Positions 1 to 6,822 of a stretch of 10,590 nucleotides of DNA are shown here, one piece after another; within the stretch, counting starts at the first letter, position 1; each line of letters opens with the position of its first letter. This DNA comes from Anaerolineae bacterium (GTDB lineage Bacteria; Chloroflexota; Anaerolineae; JAADDB01): contig WFQT01000529.1 of NCBI GenBank assembly GCA_015486895.1, forward strand, positions 1-10,590, read 5' to 3'. Position numbers and translations under genes: made by a program. Under the pieces are notes generated by a model that worked only from the letters and a program-made list of their open reading frames with translations, was not told the DNA's origin and ran no database searches.

Positions 1-779
1 ATTCCGGCGGAGGAGCTGGAATCCAGGCCGATCTGAAGACATTTTCCGCTCTTGGTGTTTATGGGATGAGCGTCCTGACGGCCATAACGGCGCAAAACAC
101 TGTTGGCGTGCAAGGGGCTTTCGAGCTTCCGCCCGAGTTCGTGGCATTGCAAATCGATAGTGTCATGACAGATATCGGGGCCGATGCTGTGAAAACGGGT
201 ATGCTTGCCAACGCCGGCATCATCAATGCTATCGTCGACAGGCTCCGCAAGTACCAGGTGGAAACGCTGGTGGTGGACCCGGTCATGGTGGCCAAGAGCG
301 GAGACCCGCTCCTGCGGGATGATGCTTGCTCTGCACTGATTCAGGAGTTGTTCCCTCTGGCGTTGGTAGTCACTCCCAACCTACACGAGGCGCGAGTGTT
401 GACCGGGTTGGAGATCCACGATGTAGAGGCAATGAAAGAAGCCGCAAGAGTGATTCACGGCATGGGACCTCGCTACGTGGTGGTCAAAGGGGGACACCTG
501 GCCCATAGCAGCGAGAGCATCGATTTGCTGTACGATGGCAAGGAATTCCGGGAGTTTAGTGCGACACGACTTGACACAGAAAACAGCCACGGCACAGGTT
601 GCACTTTTGCGTCTGCCATCGCCGCTGGCCTCGCCAAAGGCCTGGATGTGCCGTCAGCAGTATCGGAAGCGAAAGCTTACCTGACGCGGGCGTTGCGGGC
701 CGGGGCCGAGCTGAAAATCGGGCATGGCCACGGCCCTGTGGATCATTTTGTTGACTGGCATGATGTAGCGTCTAGATAG
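1..779 (+). CDS. thiD: Hydroxymethylpyrimidine/phosphomethylpyrimidine kinase, 5'-partial
   Basis: ThiD phosphorylates 4-amino-5-hydroxymethyl-2-methylpyrimidine (HMP) to HMP-P and then HMP-PP in the cytoplasm, supplying the pyrimidine half of thiamin. The reading frame is already open at base 3 and begins SGGGAGIQADLKTFSALG, the conserved N-terminal substrate-binding stretch of the family, so only about a dozen residues lie outside the window; the ATG at 66 is internal. Visible further on are VVKGGHL (the family's catalytic Lys, about residue 162 of the visible part) and SHGTGCTFASAIAAG with the anion-hole/catalytic Cys (about residue 200), then the family-typical GHGHGPVDHF near the C-terminus. 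The 258 visible residues match the usual 260-270. A thiamin-precursor transporter follows 95 bases downstream on the same strand, which fits HMP salvage. A bifunctional ThiD-ThiE fusion is excluded because the protein stops after the kinase domain. Confidence 0.95.
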   Translation, partial: SGGGAGIQADLKTFSALGVYGMSVLTAITAQNTVGVQGAFELPPEFVALQIDSVMTDIGADAVKTGMLANAGIINAIVDRLRKYQVETLVVDPVMVAKSGDPLLRDDACSALIQELFPLALVVTPNLHEARVLTGLEIHDVEAMKEAARVIHGMGPRYVVVKGGHLAHSSESIDLLYDGKEFREFSATRLDTENSHGTGCTFASAIAAGLAKGLDVPSAVSEAKAYLTRALRAGAELKIGHGHGPVDHFVDWHDVASR

Positions 780-841
780 GGAAGAGGATCCCAAAACCGG
801 AATGAAAACGGGTGGGAGAGCGCGTATCGCGTGGTACGTAT

Positions 842-867
842 TATACTTATCGTTAACTTAGGGAGGT
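842..867 (+). promoter_or_regulatory. Possible -10 box and strong ribosome binding site before ykoE
   Basis: TATACT at 842-847 matches the -10 consensus at 5 of 6 bases, but no good -35 lies 16-18 bases upstream, so a separate promoter here is only suggested. AGGGAGGT at 860-867 is a near-perfect Shine-Dalgarno sequence 7 bases before the ATG at 875 and fixes that start. The thiD-ykoE gap shows no TPP-riboswitch (thi-box) pattern; any thiamin control element would have to lie upstream of the window. Confidence 0.4.
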
Positions 868-874
868 AATACTC

Positions 875-1636
875 ATGAGTAAGTCTGTACGAACATTGGT
901 TTATGCGTTGGCTGTCGGGGCCGTGACGTTACTGGTCTACTACGTTGCTGCCGTTGTTCGTGGCCCCAAAGTGGAGTATGTGAACTGGAGTCCCATCGTG
1001 GCTGCAGTGTTAACCATTATGGGGCTGGCCGCGGGTGCAGCCTGGGGTGTCGGCGGGGAGCTTTCCCAGTGGAAGACCCGGGACGCTGTCCTCGTAGCCA
1101 ACCTGGCGCTGGTTTTTGGGCTTTTGTTCCTTGGATGGGGTATGGTGTGGGACCTGATCAAGCCGCTAAATGCAATTCTACCTGGAATCCGCGATCTTTC
1201 TTATGGATTTTGGTTTCTGGCTGCCCTGGTAGCACCTTACATCATCCGCAAGCCCGGGGCTGCCGTGGTGGCAGAGACGCTGGCAGCGTTAGCTGAGTGG
1301 TTAGCTGGCAGCCAGTGGGGGTTTACCCTGCTCATCAGCGGTCTGATACAGGGCGGCATGGCAGAGATTGTTTTCGCTGCTTATGGCTATCGCCGCTATA
1401 AGCTGGACACATTGATGTTGGCTGGTGCAGCCGCGGGCATCGGCAGCCTGGTGGTAGATTATTTCTTCTGGTACTCCAACTTAAAGCCGGGCGTGCTGGC
1501 AATCATGTTGGTCGCCCGGCTCATCAGCGGTGCCATCCTGGGCGGCTGGCTGGCTAAGGTCATCGCCGACGGATTGGTGCACTCCGGCGCTTTGGGCAGT
1601 TTCCCGGTAGCCCGCGAAGGACGCGAACAAGTTTGA
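875..1636 (+). CDS. ykoE: ECF transporter substrate-binding membrane subunit, YkoE family (thiamin/HMP precursor)
   Basis: This is the S (substrate-specificity) component of an energy-coupling-factor ABC importer. In the plasma membrane it would bind thiamin or its pyrimidine precursor and hand it to the YkoC/YkoD module. The 253-residue protein is strongly hydrophobic, with about six to seven likely membrane segments near residues 8-28, 38-60, 70-94, 108-124, 149-170, 180-200 and 206-230. The stretch around 110-140 (GFWFLAALVAPYIIRKPGAA, then an AETLAA segment) is what I recognise as the YkoE signature. The start at 875 is backed by a strong Shine-Dalgarno site. The stop overlaps the TTG start of ykoD (TTGA), so the two are probably translationally coupled. 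Location between thiD and the ECF ATPase supports a thiamin-pathway substrate. Which molecule it binds cannot be read from sequence alone. Confidence 0.88.
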   Translation: MSKSVRTLVYALAVGAVTLLVYYVAAVVRGPKVEYVNWSPIVAAVLTIMGLAAGAAWGVGGELSQWKTRDAVLVANLALVFGLLFLGWGMVWDLIKPLNAILPGIRDLSYGFWFLAALVAPYIIRKPGAAVVAETLAALAEWLAGSQWGFTLLISGLIQGGMAEIVFAAYGYRRYKLDTLMLAGAAAGIGSLVVDYFFWYSNLKPGVLAIMLVARLISGAILGGWLAKVIADGLVHSGALGSFPVAREGREQV

Positions 1637-3357
1637 GTCGTTCCATCATCGAAGTCAACAATCTGAGCGTTCGTTACCCCCTGCGCCGGGAGCCGGCTAT
1701 TCGTAATCTAAGCTTCAAGGTGGCACAGGGGGAGACTGTCCTCATCCTCGGTCCCAGCGGCAGCGGTAAGAGCACTCTGGTCCTCACCCTTAATGGCCTC
1801 ATTCCGCATGATATTGAGGCTGAGGTCAAAGGCCATGCACTCGTGGCCGCCCTAGATACGGCGACAGCTTCCTTAGAAGCGCTCACAAGCAAAGTTGGGG
1901 TCGTTTTTCAGGATCCAGAGGCGCAATTCTGTACCCTGACTGTTGCCGACGAAGTAGCTTTCGGCCTCGAAAACCTGAATGTTCCTCGGGAGGAGATGGA
2001 CAATCGCATCCGCCGGGCGCTGGAGCAAGTTGGTTTGGAAGGAATGGAGCACCGCTCCCTGTTACGACTTTCTGGCGGTGAAAAACAGCGTTTGGCTTTG
2101 GCCGCTATCCTGGCCATGAAACCAGAGATTATCATCTTGGATGAGCCTACCGCCAATTTAGATCCCTCAGCGACAGCGGCATTCTTTCGCATGCTGGCCC
2201 CCTTGCGTGGTAAGCACACTATTCTCATCGTGGAACACAAGCTGGATGAATGCATCGACTTGGTTGACCGGGTTTTGGTGCTTACGCCTGGCGGGTCATT
2301 GCTGACAGAAGGCGCGCCGCGGGATGTTTTCGCAACTAAGTCCGCCCGCCTGCGGGAATACGGGGTTTGGGTACCCCAGGTAACGGAATGGGCTCTTACT
2401 CTGCGCTCCCGCGGGGTTGTGATGAATCCACTTCCGCTGACGGTGGAAGAGGCTGTGAGGGCAGCACATCTCTTGGAGATTCCTGTTTCCCTGCGACGGG
2501 GGAATGCTCGCACTTTAGCTTCGGACGGTGCGTTGGCTGCCCAAGTGCGGTCCCTTAGCTTCACCTACCCAATAGGAGAGCGCCCGGCGCTGAGATCTGC
2601 CAGCATGGAGGTGCCTGGAGGAGGGCTCTTTGCTCTGGTGGGGCCTAATGGTTCCGGCAAGAGCACTTTAGCTTCGCACCTGATAGCTATCAATCCACCG
2701 CCTCCTGGCAAGGTCTTTGTCTTTGGACAGGATGTCAGTCCGGAAGCCGGCATGAGCCTGGCCCGGCTGACGGAGCTGGTGGGATATGTCTTCCAGAATC
2801 CAGAGCATCAGTTTGTGACGGATCGGGTGTACGACGAGCTGGCTTACGGGCTGCGAGTTCGTGGATATGCCGAGGAGGAAATTCATGCCAAGGTTCAGGA
2901 GCTGCTTGAGGACTTTCAGCTGGAGGCGCTGGCAGAGGCTAATCCGTTTACCTTGAGCCAGGGACAAAAACGGCGGCTGAGCGTCGCCACCATGTTGGCG
3001 GTAGGCCAGAAGCTCCTCGTGCTGGATGAGCCCACTTTTGGTCAGGACCGCCTAACCACAGACCGGATGGTGTCCCGTTGGCGCCGATTGCAGGAACAAG
3101 GCATCACTGTCTTGTTCATTACCCACAATATGCGGCTCGTCCTCGACGTAGCGGAGAAGGTAGCGGTATTGTCCGAAGGCCGGATCATTTACCAGGGAGA
3201 GGCAGAGCGCCTGTACGGACAGGATGAGCTCCTCCGGCGAGCGCGGCTGATGCCGCCCCCTCTCTATCAGGTGGCACGAGCGTTGGAGGGAACAGAAATC
3301 AACCGCTCGGCACCGCTTACGATAGACGCAGACGACGCTGGCGACCACAGATTGTGA
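1633..3357 (+). CDS. ykoD: ECF transporter double ATPase (fused A and A' domains), YkoD type
   Basis: This cytoplasmic subunit hydrolyses ATP to drive the ECF importer. Two ABC domains are fused in one 574-residue chain, as in B. subtilis YkoD. Domain 1: Walker A GPSGSGKST (40-48), Q-loop FQDPEAQF (Q93), signature LSGGEKQ (146-152), Walker B IIILDEP (167-172), switch His in VEHKLD (H202). Domain 2: Walker A GPNGSGKST (337-345), Q-loop FQNPEHQF (Q388), signature LSQGQKR (441-447), Walker B LVLDEPT (462-468), switch His in THNM (H498). Both sites therefore look catalytically complete. The start is TTG at 1633, overlapping the ykoE stop; AAGGA at 1617-1621 lies 11 bases ahead. Length is normal for the fused form, and separate EcfA1/EcfA2 genes are not needed. 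Confidence 0.93.
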   Translation: MSRSIIEVNNLSVRYPLRREPAIRNLSFKVAQGETVLILGPSGSGKSTLVLTLNGLIPHDIEAEVKGHALVAALDTATASLEALTSKVGVVFQDPEAQFCTLTVADEVAFGLENLNVPREEMDNRIRRALEQVGLEGMEHRSLLRLSGGEKQRLALAAILAMKPEIIILDEPTANLDPSATAAFFRMLAPLRGKHTILIVEHKLDECIDLVDRVLVLTPGGSLLTEGAPRDVFATKSARLREYGVWVPQVTEWALTLRSRGVVMNPLPLTVEEAVRAAHLLEIPVSLRRGNARTLASDGALAAQVRSLSFTYPIGERPALRSASMEVPGGGLFALVGPNGSGKSTLASHLIAINPPPPGKVFVFGQDVSPEAGMSLARLTELVGYVFQNPEHQFVTDRVYDELAYGLRVRGYAEEEIHAKVQELLEDFQLEALAEANPFTLSQGQKRRLSVATMLAVGQKLLVLDEPTFGQDRLTTDRMVSRWRRLQEQGITVLFITHNMRLVLDVAEKVAVLSEGRIIYQGEAERLYGQDELLRRARLMPPPLYQVARALEGTEINRSAPLTIDADDAGDHRL

Positions 3358-3475
3358 GGGTGAAGGAGCGAAACAACGAGCAAATGTTTCTTCCGCCGGG
3401 CGGCTGGAGTCGCGAGCTACATCCTGCCTGGCCGCCTTTCGCGAACGGTGGAAACCGCCGCAGGGAGTTATCACC
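3358..3475 (+). other. GC-rich, structured leader between ykoD and ykoC
   Basis: This 118-base gap interrupts an otherwise tightly packed operon. It contains a nearly perfect short palindrome CCGCCGGGCGG (3393-3403). A copy of GGCGGC (3399-3404) can also pair with GCCGCC (3431-3436). A small hairpin with a GGAA (GNRA-type) loop, CGGTGGAAACCG, lies at about 3445-3456, directly before the Shine-Dalgarno AGGGAG (3462-3467). These pairings could form alternative structures that control ykoC translation, or the stretch could be a short dispersed repeat. No protein is evident here. Confidence 0.4.
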
Positions 3476-4294
3476 ATGGGGCTTTTTTCGTACTACGAAC
3501 AAGATTCATTCTTGCACCGGCTCAATCCTACCATTAAGCTACTGGCAATCTTCCTGGCAGTGATGGTTTTGACCCTGGCACAGGATCCGTACACACCGGG
3601 AACCTTTTTGGCGTTAGTCTTGCTGACGCTTTGGTTGGCAGGGCGGGTGCCGCTGAAGGTTATTGGCCGTTCGCTTTGGCCATTGGTGGTACTGACACTT
3701 CCATTTTTCGTTTTCAACACCCTCTATTTTGACGTGGGGAGGGCAGCAAATCCGCATATTTGGCTTCATTTGGGGCCATGGATAGTGGCCCGGGAAGGGG
3801 CTGTTTCTGGCTTAGCCCTCTCTTTGCGCATCTTGGCGTTTATTGCCTGTTCCTTGTTTTTCATAGCCACCACGGATCCCAGCGATTTCGCATTGAGCTT
3901 GATCCAGCAAGGGCATGTACCTTACCGCTTTGGATACGCTATACTGGTGGCATATCGCTTCCTCCCCCTTTGGACAGAGGAACTGGCGGCCATCCGTGCA
4001 GCCCACAGGGTGCGTGGCGTGGGCGGGAACGGCGGCTGGCGAGGGAAACTGCGACAGTTCCAGCGCTACGCTATCCCTTTGCTGGCCAGTGCCATCCGCA
4101 AGTCGGAACGGGTCGCCATCGCTATGGACAGCAAGGCGTTTGGCGCCATGCCCGATCGCACGTACTACCGAGAGCTGCAGGTCAGATGGAGCGATTGGGC
4201 ATTCCTGATTAGTGCCCTGGTGTTGTTGGCGGCAATCTTCTACCTGTTGACGGTGCTCGGCCTGACATCTGGCTTTGGTTCCTTGCCAGCCTGA
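3476..4294 (+). CDS. ykoC: ECF transporter transmembrane coupling subunit (EcfT/CbiQ family), YkoC type
   Basis: EcfT proteins link the ATPase pair to the S component in the membrane. The 272-residue protein starts with the family-typical FLHRLNPTIKLLA pattern, followed by hydrophobic segments at about 18-35, 42-56, 66-84, 112-131, 152-165 and 241-265. Between residues 170 and 225 is the cytoplasmic coupling region that carries the paired Arg-containing motifs contacting the ATPases: the first appears as AHRVRG (176-181) and the second as AMDSKAFG (216-223). In the second, the usual Arg-Gly is Lys-Ala, a conservative but notable change. The start ATG has AGGGAG 8 bases upstream. It completes the ykoE-ykoD-ykoC set. 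CbiQ/BioN-type cobalt or biotin transport is less likely given thiD and YkoE next door. Confidence 0.92.
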   Translation: MGLFSYYEQDSFLHRLNPTIKLLAIFLAVMVLTLAQDPYTPGTFLALVLLTLWLAGRVPLKVIGRSLWPLVVLTLPFFVFNTLYFDVGRAANPHIWLHLGPWIVAREGAVSGLALSLRILAFIACSLFFIATTDPSDFALSLIQQGHVPYRFGYAILVAYRFLPLWTEELAAIRAAHRVRGVGGNGGWRGKLRQFQRYAIPLLASAIRKSERVAIAMDSKAFGAMPDRTYYRELQVRWSDWAFLISALVLLAAIFYLLTVLGLTSGFGSLPA

Positions 4295-4555
4295 GGGATG
4301 ATCTCGCGATGCCGTTCTTTCCCCCACATAGCTCCCCGAGGGAATGCTGTGAAATTCTATGATTGGCATAGCATGAGGCTTTGAGCCTTGTGCGCTTGGG
4401 CCGGCAAATTTTTGTCTTTAGCCTTTTCTGTGCCTTTCCGTGTTATTCTGTGGCTTTCTTTCCGGCCCTATTTGTCAAGATTGTTTCGATTCAAAATGAA
4501 CCATGCCTCTTTACGCAATTTTTGCCCATCAAGGCCGCTTTTGCTTGCGACAGTC
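4295..4555. other. Intergenic region between convergent genes with a degenerate ~10-base repeat tract
   Basis: No gene is supported here. Apart from the hairpin at 4371-4393, the minus strand of about 4422-4457 reads as three imperfect, roughly 10-base units (CACAGAATAA, CACGGAAAGG, CACAGAAAAGG). This style of low-complexity intergenic sequence resembles decayed dispersed repeats I have met in environmental genomes; that comparison is from memory. The 9-base word TCCGTGTTA (4437-4445) recurs at 5625-5633 in the other intergenic region. Confidence 0.4.
4371..4393 (+). terminator. Possible hairpin terminator after ykoC
   Basis: A 10-bp stem can form from GCATGAGGCT and AGCCTTGTGC around a TTG loop, with two G-U pairs. 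A T-run (TTTTT, about 4409-4413) follows some 15 bases later, farther than in a standard intrinsic terminator. It lies between converging genes (ykoC on plus, the methyltransferase on minus), where a terminator is expected. A three-base loop and a distant U-tract make this only a candidate. Confidence 0.3.
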
Positions 4556-5077
4556 TCAGAATTTGCTCAATTCCCTGAGACCTTTTACAAGGCATCCTAC
4601 CCTGAGAGAGAAAGCCGGAGTGCTCTTCATATACTCAAAATAATCTCCTCCAAACCTCCCTACGCATTCCGGTTCCTCAATAACAACTACAAAGAAAAAG
4701 GCTGCAAGAACCGCCCATCCTGAAGAGAGGAGCGCCACTAACGAGTTAAGGAGCAGAGCTACTCCAAAAGGTATAATGGCGAGACCTAGATGCTCAGGAT
4801 GTCTCATGCAGGAATATATTCCGCTCTTTACAAACCTGTTTGGCCATATACTCTTATGGCCCGGGGTATGCCCTATCTTTTTGAGTGTCTTTCCGGCTGT
4901 TATGTGAAGAGAAAATGCCCAGACCAGAATTACGATTCCCAAGAGGCTCAGCCAGACTCCAAAAACATCCGTTAGAGTTCCTACATCTTTCAGTAAGTAA
5001 CTGGGCAAAAAGACAAGAAGCCAAACCACTGGCCAATACAAAAATTTCCACATTTCTTTCAGTTTTTTCTGCTCCAT
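4556..5077 (-). CDS. Isoprenylcysteine carboxyl methyltransferase-like membrane protein
   Basis: A 173-residue membrane protein of the ICMT/PEMT-like methyltransferase superfamily, which moves a methyl group from S-adenosylmethionine to a lipid-linked or small-molecule acceptor. Visible marks are hydrophobic segments at about 12-29, 38-57, 97-113 and 118-135; the motif GIYSCMRHPEHLGL (86-99), matching the family's RHPxYxG-like cofactor region; and EEPECVGRFGGDYFEYMKST (134-153), matching the EE...FG..Y..Y motif. The usual final V-P-R-F appears as TPAF. The chosen ATG (5077) has GGGGAG (5087-5092) 9 bases upstream. ATG at 5083 (spacing 3), ATG at 5095 and TTG at 5101 are in-frame alternatives. 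Bacteria with this family seldom use prenylated cysteine, so the real substrate is unknown. It stands alone, converging on ykoC. Confidence 0.85.
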   Translation of the reverse strand: MEQKKLKEMWKFLYWPVVWLLVFLPSYLLKDVGTLTDVFGVWLSLLGIVILVWAFSLHITAGKTLKKIGHTPGHKSIWPNRFVKSGIYSCMRHPEHLGLAIIPFGVALLLNSLVALLSSGWAVLAAFFFVVVIEEPECVGRFGGDYFEYMKSTPAFSLRVGCLVKGLRELSKF

Positions 5078-5159
5078 GCTCATATTCTCCCCCATTAACA
5101 AGTTTTAAGTTCATTAACTTTAGAACTGGACTGTGGACTAATTGCCGATCTCTGATTTT

Positions 5160-5171
5160 GCTAACGTTAGC
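5160..5171. promoter_or_regulatory. Perfect 12-bp palindrome, candidate operator
   Basis: GCTAACGTTAGC is a perfect 12-base palindrome located 83 bases upstream of the methyltransferase start. It overlaps a second small inverted repeat, TAGCGAGCTA (5169-5178). A dimeric regulator could bind such a site. AAGTT-CATT-AACTT at 5107-5120 is a third small dyad closer to the gene. No clear -35/-10 pair was recognised. Confidence 0.35.
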
Positions 5172-5550
5172 GAGCTAATTTTGTCTTGCCAGTGCACCTA
5201 CTGCTGAAAGGCAAAACCTGCCAGGATACTTTGACACCGGCAGCCTTTTATAGGCTACGATTTACTTTGTTGGAGTGCAGGCGCCACACCCGACATCGCC
5301 TCGCCAGTGCGCAAAACCGGGCAAGTTTTTTTGAATTGATCGTATATTCTATCAGCTTCACAGTTTCTGGCAAACCTTAATGGGCTGATCTGCTCAACTA
5401 CAATTAGAAATGCCCTTGCCGGATAATCAGCATTTTGCCTTCCCAGTAGGTTGAGGCTTATAAAACTTGATACCGTCACACCGTGCAGCTTTCCCTACAC
5501 GAATGCTCTTCCTCTCACGCCCGGATTCTAACACTGTCTACAGCAAGCAG

Positions 5551-5568
5551 TCTATCCCCAGGGATAGA
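5551..5568. repeat. Perfect 8-bp inverted repeat with 2-base centre
   Basis: TCTATCCC, CA, GGGATAGA. The arms are exact reverse complements; the two-base centre is too short for an RNA loop without opening a pair, so it suits a DNA-binding site or the end of a small repeat element. It lies 115 bases past the stop of the minus-strand glycosyltransferase and 4 bases before the next inverted repeat. Confidence 0.45.
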
Positions 5569-5572
5569 AATT

Positions 5573-5643
5573 GGACATGGATTTTCAGAGATGAATGCAG
5601 AAAAAACAACAAAATCAGTGTGCATCCGTGTTAACATGTGTCC
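5573..5643. repeat. Imperfect inverted repeat, about 28-33 bases per arm
   Basis: The left arm (about 5573-5600, starting GGACATGGATTTTCAGAG) and the reverse complement of the right arm (about 5611-5643, ending CCGTGTTAACATGTGTCC) agree at the outer GGACA, at GATG in the middle and at scattered further positions. An A-rich centre separates the arms. It looks like a decayed palindromic intergenic element. It sits 40 bases past the stop of the minus-strand glycosyltransferase and could shape the transcript end, although no U-run follows on that strand. Confidence 0.45.
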
Positions 5644-5682
5644 TATGACATTCCACTAAAGTGGACCGGCGGCACAGAGCAT

Positions 5683-6822
5683 TCACCTTATTTGCTGTAA
5701 ATCGCCCAGAACTCGCTGATAGACTTGTAATGTCTGGAAAGCGGTTTTCTCCCAGGTAAATTGCCTGGCACGTTGCAGTCCCTTTTGACGCAGTTGCGAT
5801 GCCAAAGATGGATAGTGTAAGACCTTTTCTATCGCGTCAGCCAGGGCTCTCGGGTCTGTTGGGTCAGCGAAGAATGCTGCTGGACCACACACCTCACGAA
5901 AAAGCTTCCAGTCTGAACAGACAACCGGTATTCCACATGCCATCGCTTCAATCAATGGGATACCAAAACCCTCATAAAGCGATGGGAAGACGAACAAATC
6001 ACTAGACGCATAATACCGCGGCAACTCACGATTGGGAACATGTTTGATATGAGTCACAATATCCTTGATTCCCAAGGCGTGGATCAGTGAAGCCTGTGCC
6101 GGCGTTGGTTCTCCCCCGACGCGTAATAGCCTCACCGGTACTTTCCGACCCGATAATATGGACAAAGCTTTGTACAGTATCTCTACGTTTTTGCGGCGAG
6201 CGCTATGGCCAACGTGTAAAATCAGGTACTGCTCGTCATCCCGCAGCAATTGGGATCGCAAAAGCCTGACGGTCTCAGCGGGAAATGGGACAAAATAAGG
6301 GTCAATGCCATGATGGATAACGTGAATACGCTCAGAAGGGTAATCGACTTCGTTTGATAACTCACGTTTAGCATATTCGCTGACAGAAATGATGTGCGCG
6401 GCGTGCAGCGTGCCTTTGAAAGCCAGATCGAACATCCACATGGCCGGGCCTTCAGGATTCCAGCGACGCCAACTCTTGGACGTACCTCCATGGGAAGTCA
6501 CTACGGTACGTCGATGGTCTAAAAAAAAGACCAGATGCCCATAACTGTTGTCCAAAACATGATAGACATCGGCGTGAATTTTGCGCAAGGCCATGGGGTA
6601 TTGCACCCAGCGGGAGAGGTAAATTCCCAGCGTGCGCAACGACGCCCGGCGGCCATAGGGCATCGGCAGGCTGAACCCGCCCCACTCCCACGCTTGCACG
6701 TTTACTTCGACGACCTCCAGATCGCCGTCCAGGCTCTTCAGGCCGCCCACCAGCCTGTCCGCGTAGACCTCGATGCTCCGAAACCCCTCCTGGGGCATGA
6801 CACGTAATAAGGCTACTTTCAT
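5683..6822 (-). CDS. Glycosyltransferase family 4 (GT-B fold), possibly recombinant gene
   Basis: A 379-residue GT-B enzyme that would transfer a sugar from an activated nucleotide donor during surface-glycan assembly on the cytoplasmic face. Seen: N-terminal MKVALLRVMP strand, acceptor-domain HGG (111-113), linker VIHHGID (168-174), HVGHSARRKN (203-212) opening the donor domain, and the GT4 retaining-enzyme E-x7-E motif in EGFGIPLIEAMACGIPVV (E284, E292). The ATG start has GAGGA 4-5 bases ahead, and a TGA in another frame overlaps it as ATGA, the remnant junction of a lost upstream gene. Base composition is odd: blocks 6601-6780 (about codons 15-74) are roughly 63-68% GC, whereas sampled blocks from 5701 to 6600 run about 43-58%, averaging near 48%. 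Donor and acceptor cannot be told. It is the last gene of the operon. Confidence 0.92.
   Translation of the reverse strand: MKVALLRVMPQEGFRSIEVYADRLVGGLKSLDGDLEVVEVNVQAWEWGGFSLPMPYGRRASLRTLGIYLSRWVQYPMALRKIHADVYHVLDNSYGHLVFFLDHRRTVVTSHGGTSKSWRRWNPEGPAMWMFDLAFKGTLHAAHIISVSEYAKRELSNEVDYPSERIHVIHHGIDPYFVPFPAETVRLLRSQLLRDDEQYLILHVGHSARRKNVEILYKALSILSGRKVPVRLLRVGGEPTPAQASLIHALGIKDIVTHIKHVPNRELPRYYASSDLFVFPSLYEGFGIPLIEAMACGIPVVCSDWKLFREVCGPAAFFADPTDPRALADAIEKVLHYPSLASQLRQKGLQRARQFTWEKTAFQTLQVYQRVLGDLQQIR

Larger units (their letters stand above)
5102..5682. other. 581-base gene-free region
   Basis: Small open frames here (for example 5186-5380 plus and 5255-5479 minus) show no recognisable protein or good ribosome binding site. 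I see no tRNA or riboswitch. What it does hold are the palindrome at 5160-5171, AGCCT-TTTAT-AGGCT (5242-5256), the inverted repeat at 5551-5568 and the longer imperfect inverted repeat at 5573-5643. It separates the methyltransferase from the end of the polysaccharide operon, both on the minus strand. Confidence 0.55.

Noticed and set aside
1908..2564. 218-codon minus-strand frame
   Set aside because: Antisense to the first half of ykoD; rich in Ser and Arg with no recognisable domain.
4599..4612. CCCTGAGAGAGAAAG resembling part of a TPP-riboswitch thi-box
   Set aside because: It lies inside the coding sequence of the minus-strand methyltransferase and lacks the other conserved thi-box segments.
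4388..4723. 111-codon plus-strand frame after ykoC
   Set aside because: Its second half is antisense to the methyltransferase gene and its first half covers repeat-like intergenic DNA; no ribosome binding site.
5231..5260. Perfect -35-like TTGACA on the plus strand
   Set aside because: No acceptable -10 at 16-18 bases (TATAGG lies only 12 bases away) and no plus-strand gene downstream for it to drive.
5255..5479. 74-codon minus-strand frame in the gene-free region
   Set aside because: No recognisable family, no good ribosome binding site, and average composition; it could be a decayed gene fragment but nothing supports that.
5530..5560. TTAGAATCC-like T-loop on the minus strand, possible tRNA
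   Set aside because: No matching acceptor, D or anticodon arms are found around it.
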